Positions 1-5,176 are shown, numbered from the stretch's first letter. The stretch: 5,176 nt of DNA from an uncultured Bacilli bacterium (GCA_947853245.1 CANTWP010000106.1:1-5176), one strand, 5' to 3'. Program-made: numbers and translations. The notes: generated by a model not told the origin, from the letters alone.

Positions 1-717
1 AAAACTTTAGATGAAGCTGGTCAAATGAAAAAAATGCCTTTTATCGTAGTTATTATTGATGAGTTAGCTGATTTGATGTTAGTAGCCGCTAAAGAGGTAG
101 AAGATTCAATTATGCGAATTACACAAATGGCTCGTGCTGCGGGAATTCACCTTATAGTAGCAACGCAAAGACCTAGTACTGATGTTATTACAGGTGTTGT
201 TAAAGCTAATATTCCATCACGTATATCCTTTGCAGTTTCATCTGGAATTGATTCACGTACTATTTTAGATAGAGTAGGAGCTGAAAAACTTCTTGGTAAA
301 GGTGATATGTTATTCTTACCACAAGGAGAAAATATACCACTTCGTGTTCAAGGAACTTTTATATCTGATGATGAAATTAAAAATGTAGTTGATTTTGTTA
401 TATCGCAACAGAAAGCTCGTTATGATGAAACTCTTACGATGGATGAAGAAGAAATGCATGCGACAACTATGGTTGATGATGTATCAAGTAATAATCGTGA
501 TGCTGATGAAGAACCATTATATAATGAGATAGTAGAGTTTGTAGTAACTCAAGGTAAAGCTAGCGCTTCTTTGTTACAAAGAAGATTTAGACTGGGCTAT
601 AATCGTGCTGCTCGTTGTATTGATTTACTTGAAGATCGTGGTATAATTGGACCAAATAATGGTTCGAAACCACGTGAAGTATTAGTAAAATTAGAACCAA
701 AAGATAATGATGAATAA
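1..717 (+). CDS. ftsK: DNA translocase FtsK/SpoIIIE, C-terminal part (5' end outside window)
   Basis: FtsK/SpoIIIE proteins are membrane-anchored hexameric ATPases that pump double-stranded DNA through the division or sporulation septum and help resolve chromosome dimers. The reading frame is open from base 1, so the 238 visible residues are only the C-terminal end. The membrane anchor, linker and Walker A are outside the window. Visible in order (residues counted from base 1) are the Walker B strand VVIIDELADL at about 16-25, the conserved ATQRPSTDVITG segment at about 54-65, the GKGDMLFLP motif at about 99-107, and an acidic linker at about 145-170. A gamma winged-helix domain follows at about 172-230, with the LQRRFRLGYNRAAR helix that in this family reads polar chromosome sequences (KOPS or SRS). 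The tail GSKPREVLV is typical of Bacillota members. The gene ends in TAA, and the next gene starts 27 bases later with no terminator, so read-through is likely. Whether this is the FtsK, SpoIIIE or SftA paralogue cannot be decided without the N-terminus. Confidence 0.95.
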   Translation, partial: KTLDEAGQMKKMPFIVVIIDELADLMLVAAKEVEDSIMRITQMARAAGIHLIVATQRPSTDVITGVVKANIPSRISFAVSSGIDSRTILDRVGAEKLLGKGDMLFLPQGENIPLRVQGTFISDDEIKNVVDFVISQQKARYDETLTMDEEEMHATTMVDDVSSNNRDADEEPLYNEIVEFVVTQGKASASLLQRRFRLGYNRAARCIDLLEDRGIIGPNNGSKPREVLVKLEPKDNDE

Positions 718-744
718 TATGTAAAATTAAATAAGGAGAATTTT

Positions 745-1122
745 ATGGAGTATATTATAAAAAAATGTAATAAATGTGGCGCCATTATACAGGTTTTAAA
801 AGATTGTACTTGTAATGATTGTGGTGTTAGATGTTGCAATGAACAAATGAAAACTTTAATACCTAACTCAGTGGATGCATCTTTTGAAAAACATTTACCA
901 GTATATGAAATAAAGGATGATATGGTTGAAGTAACTGTTAATCATGTTATGGAAGAAGAACACTATATTGGGTGGATTACTATTTATTATGAAGATGGTA
1001 GTAATTGTACTAAATTCTTAAAACCTGGTAGTTCTGCTACAGCGGTATTTGAATACAAAGAAAATGCTATTTTATACGCTTATTGTAATAAGCATGGATT
1101 ATGGGAAACAAAACTAAAATAA
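745..1122 (+). CDS. dfx: Desulfoferrodoxin (two-iron superoxide reductase)
   Basis: This cytoplasmic enzyme reduces superoxide to hydrogen peroxide without making oxygen, a defence typical of anaerobes; electrons usually come from rubredoxin. The 125-residue length is normal for the two-domain form. The N-terminal desulforedoxin-like domain (about 1-36) has C8-x2-C11 and adjacent C30-C31, the four ligands expected for the rubredoxin-like Fe centre. The C-terminal superoxide reductase domain (about 40-125) has E48-K49-H50, H67, H73 (VNHVMEEEHYI) and C114-x2-H117 (YCNKHGLW). These give the complete four-His one-Cys catalytic iron site plus the Glu-Lys pair near the open coordination position. 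Extra cysteines at 21, 23 and 26 sit between the two halves of the N-terminal site. The start is set by AAGGAG at 733-738, six bases before ATG. No convincing promoter is seen in the 27-base gap after ftsK, so transcription probably enters from ftsK or from inside it. A hairpin terminator follows directly. Confidence 0.96.
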   Translation: MEYIIKKCNKCGAIIQVLKDCTCNDCGVRCCNEQMKTLIPNSVDASFEKHLPVYEIKDDMVEVTVNHVMEEEHYIGWITIYYEDGSNCTKFLKPGSSATAVFEYKENAILYAYCNKHGLWETKLK

Positions 1123-1127
1123 TTTAT

Positions 1128-1161
1128 AAAACTGATTTAATACATATTATTTCAGTTTTTT
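1128..1161 (+). terminator. Intrinsic terminator after the desulfoferrodoxin gene
   Basis: The inverted repeat AAAACTGA (1128-1135) and TCAGTTTT (1152-1159) forms an eight-pair stem, and the U-tract runs through 1156-1161. Inside it, TAAT (1138-1141) can pair with ATTA (1146-1149) after a small T/T internal mismatch, closing a four-base loop. The stem has only two G-C pairs, so it is moderate in strength. It lies six bases after the desulfoferrodoxin stop codon and separates that gene from the next promoter. Confidence 0.75.
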
Positions 1162-1172
1162 ATTGTCTAAAA

Positions 1173-1201
1173 TTTACTTATTAAATAATCCATGTTATAA
1201 T
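1173..1201 (+). promoter_or_regulatory. Sigma-A type promoter with extended -10, for the desulfurase-thioredoxin-CcdA unit
   Basis: The -35 candidate is TTTACT (1173-1178, four of six consensus bases). A 17-base spacer follows, then a perfect TATAAT (1196-1201) preceded by TG at 1193-1194, which makes an extended -10. Transcription should start near 1207-1209, only about 11-13 bases before the ATG at 1220, so the leader would hold little more than the Shine-Dalgarno site (AGGTGA, 1210-1215). No operator-like dyad or riboswitch fits between the upstream terminator and the gene. Confidence 0.75.
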
Positions 1202-1219
1202 ACTTAAGTAGGTGATTTA

Positions 1220-2341
1220 ATGATATATTTAGATTATAGTGCGACAACCCCAGTAAGAAAAGAAGTATTAGATACTTTTGTGACTGCTAGTACAAAGTTT
1301 ATAGGTAATCCTAATTCTTTACATAAATTAGGTGTTGCTGCTAAAAAGTTAATAGATGCTTCTACTGATCAAATAGCAAGCATTTTAAAAATAAAACCAT
1401 CAGAAATTATTTATACTAGTGGTGCTAGTGAATCGAATAATATGGCTATAAAAGGTATAGCTTCAAAATATAAAAACAGAGGTAATCATATAATCACTAC
1501 TTCTTTAGAACATTCTTCTATTTATGGACCTTTAAATTATTTAACAGAACAGGGATTTGAAGTAGATTTTGTTAAATTAGATGAATTTGGTCGAGTAGAT
1601 ATCGATGATTTAAAATCTTTAATGCGTGATACAACCATTTTGGTAAGTGTTAGTGCTGTTAATAGTGAATTAGGAATAAAACAACCAATTGAAGAGATTG
1701 GAGTCATGCTAAAAAAGTATCCAAAATGTTTTTTTCATGTTGATATGACACAAGCAGTTGGTAAAATACCAGTATCTTTTGAAGATGTTGATTTAGCAAG
1801 TTTTTCTGCTCATAAGTTTTATGGTGTTAAAGGAATTGGTATTTTATTTAAAAAAGAAAACATTAATATTGAACCATTAATTCATGGAGGGAAAAGTACA
1901 ACCGTTTATAGAAGTGGTACTCCAGCTCCGGCTTTAATATCATCATTATCTAAAGCTTTACGTTTAATTTATGAAAACTTAGATAAACATATCGAAGAAA
2001 TAGAAAAGAAAAATAAATATTTACAAGATAATTTAATTAAATATGATCAAGTATTCATTAATAGCAATATTTATTCCATTCCTCATATTTTAAATATCAG
2101 TATAATTGGTATTAAACCAGAAACTATGTTACACGCTTTAGAAGAACATGATGTTTATATTTCAACTCAAAGTGCTTGTTCTACTGGAGCTAGTTCTAAA
2201 GCAGTACTAGCGGTAACAAACAATGAAAAGCGTGCTAATTCAAGCATTCGTATTAGTTTATCGCATTTAACAACATTAGAAGAATTGGAAACATTTATGG
2301 GAGTTTTTGATGAATGTTATCATCATTTAAAGGTAAGGTGA
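1220..2341 (+). CDS. nifS: Cysteine desulfurase, NifS/IscS family (PLP-dependent)
   Basis: This enzyme takes the sulfur from L-cysteine as an enzyme-bound persulfide, releasing alanine, and supplies sulfur for Fe-S clusters, tRNA thiolation or cofactors in the cytoplasm. The 373 residues form a complete class V aminotransferase fold. MIYLDYSATTPV is the canonical N-terminus and confirms the ATG. Other landmarks are H98 (LEHSS), D175 and Q178 (HVDMTQAVGK), the PLP-binding K199 in SAHKFYG, R231 in RSGTPAP, and catalytic C320 in STQSACSTG. The SSIRISLSHLTT segment at 341-352 is near the C-terminus. The SAC-type loop points to the group I (IscS/NifS) side rather than the SufS side with its RxGHHC loop, but IscS and NifS cannot be told apart by eye. 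The usual partners iscU, iscR, thiI and mnmA are not next to it. It heads a tight unit with a thioredoxin-like gene four bases downstream. It stops with TGA followed at once by an in-frame TAA. Confidence 0.95.
   Translation: MIYLDYSATTPVRKEVLDTFVTASTKFIGNPNSLHKLGVAAKKLIDASTDQIASILKIKPSEIIYTSGASESNNMAIKGIASKYKNRGNHIITTSLEHSSIYGPLNYLTEQGFEVDFVKLDEFGRVDIDDLKSLMRDTTILVSVSAVNSELGIKQPIEEIGVMLKKYPKCFFHVDMTQAVGKIPVSFEDVDLASFSAHKFYGVKGIGILFKKENINIEPLIHGGKSTTVYRSGTPAPALISSLSKALRLIYENLDKHIEEIEKKNKYLQDNLIKYDQVFINSNIYSIPHILNISIIGIKPETMLHALEEHDVYISTQSACSTGASSKAVLAVTNNEKRANSSIRISLSHLTTLEELETFMGVFDECYHHLKVR
2335..2341 (+). promoter_or_regulatory. Shine-Dalgarno site inside the end of the desulfurase gene
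   Basis: AAGGTGA overlaps the last codons and the TGA stop of the desulfurase gene and lies 4-5 bases before the ATG at 2346. It fixes the start of the thioredoxin-like gene and suggests that terminating ribosomes help start the next gene. Confidence 0.7.
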
Positions 2342-2345
2342 TAAG

Positions 2346-2627
2346 ATGAAAGTTTTAAAGTTTAATGCGATTTGGTGTAGTGCCTGTTTAGTAATGAAGA
2401 AAACATATAATCGTATATTTGATGAATATAAAGATTTTGAAGTTATTACTTATGATTATGATCTAGATGAAGACGAAGTATCTAAATATAATATTGGAAC
2501 GACTATTCCTGTATTAGTATTTTTAGATGAAAATGATCAAGAAATTACTCGCATAATTGGTGAAAAAAGTTACGAGCAAATTAAAGAAATAATAGATATG
2601 AAGGTGTTAAGAATTAATGAAAATTAA
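2346..2627 (+). CDS. Small cytoplasmic thioredoxin-family protein
   Basis: This is a 93-residue thiol-disulfide oxidoreductase-like protein with no signal peptide or membrane segment, so it should act in the cytoplasm. The active site is W10-C11-S12-A13-C14, a thioredoxin-type CxxC with SA in place of GP. The cis-proline loop is TTIPVLVF, with P55 as the cis-proline. The strand DENDQEITRIIG follows, then a C-terminal helix, all in thioredoxin order. It is shorter than a usual thioredoxin (about 105 residues) because the fold begins directly at the strand before CxxC; the first strand and helix are missing. By alignment, the buried aspartate of classical thioredoxin (E. coli D26) is K5 here. 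It lies four bases after the desulfurase and overlaps the following membrane redox gene by 11 bases, so a role as its cytoplasmic electron donor is a reasonable inference. Reduction of the desulfurase persulfide is an alternative. Confidence 0.88.
   Translation: MKVLKFNAIWCSACLVMKKTYNRIFDEYKDFEVITYDYDLDEDEVSKYNIGTTIPVLVFLDENDQEITRIIGEKSYEQIKEIIDMKVLRINEN
2601..2606 (+). promoter_or_regulatory. Shine-Dalgarno site inside the thioredoxin gene, for the membrane redox protein
   Basis: AAGGTG lies ten bases before the ATG at 2617. The spacing is a little long but usable. It supports this start, which gives a complete signal peptide, and it lies within the coding sequence of the upstream gene, so the two genes are probably translationally coupled. 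Confidence 0.55.
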
Positions 2628-3804
2628 ATTTAAATATTTAGTTATTTTATTAGTTATTTTATTACTACCAATTAATGCCCAAGCTTTAGATGTAAATATA
2701 TATTTATTTCATTCTAAGGATTGTGCCCATTGTAAACAAGAACGTGCTTGGTTAGAAGAAATAGAACCTGATTATGGTAATATAAATATTTATGAATATG
2801 AAGTAACTAGAGATAAAGATAATTCTAATTTATTAGATAATGTAAAGAAACGTTTTAATACTAGTACACCTTATGTTCCTTTTACAGTAGTAGGTGATAA
2901 ATATTTTGTTGGTTTTTCCGAAGATACTAAAAGTGGTATTGTTACAATGATCGAAAGATATTCTGAAAAGGAACATCGTGATGTAGTAAATGAAGTATTA
3001 AATGGAATAGATGGCGAAATAGTCAAAAATGGCGATAAAATAGATGATACTTTTACGATCCCAATATTAGGAGAAGTTAATGCTAAAAATGTATCATTAC
3101 CAATTATATCTATCATAGTTGGTTTTGTTGATGGCTTTAATCCGTGTGCTATGTGGGTATTAATTTTTTTAATTAGTATGTTAATGGGAATGAAAAATAA
3201 AAAACGAATGTGGACATTAGGACTTACTTTTTTAGTAACATCTGCGTTAGTATATTTATTATTTATGTTTGCGTGGTTAAACATTGCTGTATCATTAATT
3301 CAAGTAATGTGGATTCGTATTTTAATAGCTATAGTAGCGTTAATTGGCGCATTTATCAATATTAAAAGTTGGTATACAGCGGTTAAGAAGCAAGATAGTG
3401 GTTGTGAAGTTGTAAGTGATTCTAGGAGAAAACGCATTATGAAGTATATTAAAAAGTTTACTTCTGAAAAACACTTTATTTTAGCAATTCTTGGTGTCAT
3501 GGGATTAGCAGTTTGTGTTAATTTAATAGAACTTGCTTGTTCGGCTGGTTTACCACTTATGTATACACAAATATTAGCACTTAATAATCCAACAACTATT
3601 CAATCTATTTTATATGTGTCACTTTATATTATAGCTTTCTTAATAGATGATATAGTTGTGTTTACAGTAGCAATGATAACATTACAATTAACAGGTATTT
3701 CTACTAAATATACAAAATATTCCCATCTAATAGGTGGTATTATTATGCTTATAATAGGTATACTTATGATTTTTAAGCCTAGTTGGTTGATGTTTAATTT
3801 TTAA
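2617..3804 (+). CDS. Exported thioredoxin-like domain fused to CcdA/DsbD-type transmembrane domain
   Basis: This is probably a membrane thiol-redox transporter that carries reducing equivalents from cytoplasmic thioredoxin to the cell surface. The 395 residues begin with a signal peptide (KIKFK, hydrophobic core 8-18, likely cleavage after NAQA at about 24). A thioredoxin/glutaredoxin-like domain follows at about 25-115 with C36-A-H-C39 and a cis-proline loop TPYVPF (P88). After a linker come six predicted helices at about 161-186, 198-220, 224-250, 286-310, 328-352 and 367-388. Helix 1 has C177 in GFNPCAMW and helix 4 has C308 in ELACSAGLP; these are the expected counterparts of the paired CcdA/DsbD cysteines. 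C300 is also in helix 4. Positive charges cluster in the loops after helices 1 and 3, which puts both ends outside and agrees with the signal peptide. The classical PCxxP motif is PCAMW here. The gene overlaps the thioredoxin-like gene by 11 bases and ends in a terminator. No cytochrome c genes are nearby, so cytochrome maturation is not indicated. Confidence 0.85.
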   Translation: MKIKFKYLVILLVILLLPINAQALDVNIYLFHSKDCAHCKQERAWLEEIEPDYGNINIYEYEVTRDKDNSNLLDNVKKRFNTSTPYVPFTVVGDKYFVGFSEDTKSGIVTMIERYSEKEHRDVVNEVLNGIDGEIVKNGDKIDDTFTIPILGEVNAKNVSLPIISIIVGFVDGFNPCAMWVLIFLISMLMGMKNKKRMWTLGLTFLVTSALVYLLFMFAWLNIAVSLIQVMWIRILIAIVALIGAFINIKSWYTAVKKQDSGCEVVSDSRRKRIMKYIKKFTSEKHFILAILGVMGLAVCVNLIELACSAGLPLMYTQILALNNPTTIQSILYVSLYIIAFLIDDIVVFTVAMITLQLTGISTKYTKYSHLIGGIIMLIIGILMIFKPSWLMFNF

Positions 3805-3825
3805 GACACGTTTGTGTCTTTTTTT
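3803..3825 (+). terminator. Intrinsic terminator of the desulfurase-thioredoxin-CcdA unit
   Basis: AAGACAC (3803-3809) pairs perfectly with GTGTCTT (3814-3820) around a GTTT loop, and the T-run extends through 3819-3825. The first two stem bases are the last two bases of the TAA stop codon of the upstream gene, so there is no 3' spacer. Confidence 0.9.
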
Positions 3826-3854
3826 GTCAAAAAATAAAGTTAAATTAATATAAT
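3824..3854 (+). promoter_or_regulatory. Probable sigma-A promoter of the transporter gene
   Basis: A perfect TATAAT is at 3849-3854. The best -35 is TTGTCA at 3824-3829 (five of six consensus bases) with a long 19-base spacer; a 17-base spacer would use the poorer GTCAAA. The -35 overlaps the end of the upstream terminator U-tract. Transcription should start near 3860-3861, at the first bases of the Shine-Dalgarno site TAGGAGGT (3859-3866), giving a leader of about 11 bases before ATG 3872. The -10 is convincing; the -35 is less so. Confidence 0.6.
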
Positions 3855-3871
3855 GAAATAGGAGGTATGTA

Positions 3872-5110
3872 ATGAATTTATTTAAAAATAAGTTTTTTAA
3901 AAACTATGGCTTTTCTTTAATAATTCTTATTTCAGTAATACTTGGTAGTTTAGTGGGAATTATCTTTAAAGAAGATGCTAGTGTTTTAAAACCATTTGGT
4001 GATGTATTTTTAAATTTAATGTTTACAATTGTAGTCCCACTTGTCTTTTTTACAGTTACTAGTAGTATTGCAAAAATGTTAGATTTAAAACGTCTTGGTA
4101 AAATTATGGGTTATTCTTTATTAGTGTTTATTGTAACCTGTGTGATAGCTGCTTTATTTATGTTAATTAGTGTTAAAATAGTATCACCTTTAGATGGTAG
4201 TAGTGTTTTAATAGATACGAGTGAGGTAACAGAATCTCTTAGTATTGGGGATCGTATAGTAGAGGCAATTACAGTAAATGATTTTAGTGATATATTGTCA
4301 CGTAGTCATATGTTACCATTGATATTATTTTCTATAATAGTAGGTATAAGTATTTGTCTGCTTAAAGAAAAGGGTCAAAAATTAACAGAAATTCTTGAAC
4401 TTGGATCACAAGCAATGATGAAAGCTGTTAAAATTGTTATGTATTATGCCCCAATTGGTTTATTTGGCTATTTTGCTAATTTAATTGGTACATTTGGTAC
4501 CAATCTAATAGAGGGGTATATTAAAAGTTTAATTATTTATATAATTGTTGGATTTTTATATTATATAATTTTCTATACTATTTATGCTTATATAGCCGGT
4601 GGCAATTTAGGTGTAAAAAGATTTTATAAGAATATTTTAAATCCAACAGCGGTAGCTTTAGCTACACAATCCAGTTTAGCAACTCTTCCTACTAATTTAG
4701 ATAGTGCTAAAAAGATTGGAATTCCAAAAGATGTAAGAGAAGTTAGTATGAGTATAGGAACAAGTATGAATATGCATGGTAGTGTTATGAGTGCTATATT
4801 AAAAATATCTTTCTTGTTTGCTGTATTTGGTCGTGATTTTTCAGGAATCGATACTTATTTAGTAGCGATCTTAATTGCGGTATTATCTGGTGTAGTAATG
4901 AGTGGTATTCCTGCTGGTGGATTAATTGGTGAAATGTTAATAGTAAGTATGTATTCTTTCCCAGCTGGTGCTTTTGCTATTATATCTACTATTGGTATTA
5001 TAATCGATGCTCCTGCTACTGCAATTAACGTTGTAGGTAATCCAGCTAGTTCTATGTTAATTTCTCGATTAGTAGAGGGTAAAAACTGGTTAAAAAGGAA
5101 ATTTGACTAA
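3872..5110 (+). CDS. Dicarboxylate/amino acid:cation symporter family (DAACS) transporter
   Basis: This is a secondary transporter of the glutamate transporter fold, which takes up amino acids or dicarboxylates with Na+ or H+. The 412 residues match the family length. Visible parts are helix 1 (about 12-32), a helix 2 with FTIVVPLVFF (51-60), helix 3 (about 80-104), an outer loop at 105-145, and helices 4-6 (about 146-241). The re-entrant hairpin 1 has a serine-rich tip QSSLATLP (266-273). Helix 7 carries NMHG (300-303), hairpin 2 has SGIPAGG (344-350), and helix 8 reads DAPATAINVVGN (379-390). Compared with GltPh of Pyrococcus horikoshii, substrate aspartate D394 is kept (D379) and N401 is kept (N386). 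The arginine R397 that binds acidic side chains is A382, and cation-site D312 and D405 are H302 and N390. Substrate and coupling ion are therefore not assigned. A strong TAGGAGGT sets the start. The gene has its own promoter and looks monocistronic; no clear terminator is seen in the 66 bases left. Confidence 0.93.
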   Translation: MNLFKNKFFKNYGFSLIILISVILGSLVGIIFKEDASVLKPFGDVFLNLMFTIVVPLVFFTVTSSIAKMLDLKRLGKIMGYSLLVFIVTCVIAALFMLISVKIVSPLDGSSVLIDTSEVTESLSIGDRIVEAITVNDFSDILSRSHMLPLILFSIIVGISICLLKEKGQKLTEILELGSQAMMKAVKIVMYYAPIGLFGYFANLIGTFGTNLIEGYIKSLIIYIIVGFLYYIIFYTIYAYIAGGNLGVKRFYKNILNPTAVALATQSSLATLPTNLDSAKKIGIPKDVREVSMSIGTSMNMHGSVMSAILKISFLFAVFGRDFSGIDTYLVAILIAVLSGVVMSGIPAGGLIGEMLIVSMYSFPAGAFAIISTIGIIIDAPATAINVVGNPASSMLISRLVEGKNWLKRKFD

Positions 5111-5176
5111 CTAATTTGATGAAGTAAAGTAAATGTTGGAAAATGTAAGAGAAAATACAAGTTATATAATTAATTT

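Noticed and set aside
691..720. Possible promoter for dfx (TTAGAA, 18 bases, TAATAT)
   Set aside because: The -35 matches only three of six consensus bases and the -10 is imperfect; such matches are expected by chance in sequence this AT-rich.
597..839. 80-codon open frame on the - strand
   Set aside because: It overlaps the conserved ends of ftsK and dfx, has no family resemblance, and is a shadow of those genes.
2871..3284. 137-codon open frame on the - strand
   Set aside because: It lies fully inside the exported thioredoxin-CcdA gene, which has clear domain motifs; the antisense product shows none.
3300..3500. 66-codon open frame on the - strand
   Set aside because: It is an antisense shadow of the membrane domain gene with no supporting signal.
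2617..3804. Cytochrome c maturation protein CcdA
   Set aside because: The membrane domain is of that family, but no CXXCH protein, heme-handling gene or cytochrome is nearby, and the exported CAHC domain points to general thiol exchange.
3867..3872. ATG-TAA start-stop just before the transporter ATG
   Set aside because: It is almost touching the Shine-Dalgarno site, so it is too close to be used; it looks like a chance product of the TATGTAATG sequence.
3872..5110. Naming the transporter GltP, SstT or TcyP
   Set aside because: The key substrate-binding residues differ from the glutamate type, and I cannot match it firmly to the serine/threonine or cystine subfamilies by eye.
5111..5176. Tail after the transporter, with TATAAT at 5165-5170 and two AAATGT copies
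   Set aside because: No -35 at an acceptable distance is seen (TTGGAA at 5136-5141 leaves 23 bases), the repeats are too short to mean anything, no hairpin with a T-run is visible, and the window ends before any gene start.

Overview
This is a strongly AT-rich bacterial window. All its genes lie on the + strand, with strong Shine-Dalgarno sites, consensus-like sigma-A promoters and U-tract terminators. The FtsK/SpoIIIE tail and the gene types suggest a low-GC Bacillota, probably an anaerobe because a desulfoferrodoxin is present. A gut or host-associated Bacilli/Erysipelotrichia-like lineage is plausible, but that placement is inference. Tryptophan is TGG throughout, so this is not a UGA=Trp mollicute.

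Layout. (1) 1-717: the C-terminal part of an FtsK/SpoIIIE DNA translocase, cut by the left edge. (2) 745-1122: a two-iron-centre desulfoferrodoxin (superoxide reductase), 27 bases after ftsK with no terminator between them, followed by a hairpin terminator at 1128-1161. (3) 1173-3825: a self-contained transcription unit. An extended -10 promoter drives a NifS/IscS-type cysteine desulfurase, then a 93-residue cytoplasmic thioredoxin-like protein, then a membrane protein that joins a signal peptide and an exported thioredoxin-like domain (CAHC) to a six-helix CcdA/DsbD-type domain. The unit ends at a strong terminator whose stem begins inside the last stop codon. (4) 3824-5110: a monocistronic dicarboxylate/amino acid:cation symporter-family transporter with its own promoter. 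(5) 5111-5176: an AT-rich tail with no supported feature.

How the genes may work together. The central unit reads as a thiol-redox relay. The small cytoplasmic thioredoxin could hand electrons to the paired membrane cysteines of the CcdA-type domain, which would pass them to the exported CAHC domain. The desulfurase at the head of the unit makes protein persulfide from cysteine and could use the same thioredoxin as reductant. The transporter downstream has lost the arginine that reads acidic side chains and two sodium-site aspartates, so its substrate is unlikely to be plain glutamate or aspartate. A sulfur amino acid would fit the neighbourhood, but nothing in the sequence proves it. The desulfoferrodoxin adds an oxidative-stress function next door. 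Intergenic gaps are short, and no mobile element, CRISPR array, tRNA or rRNA was recognised.
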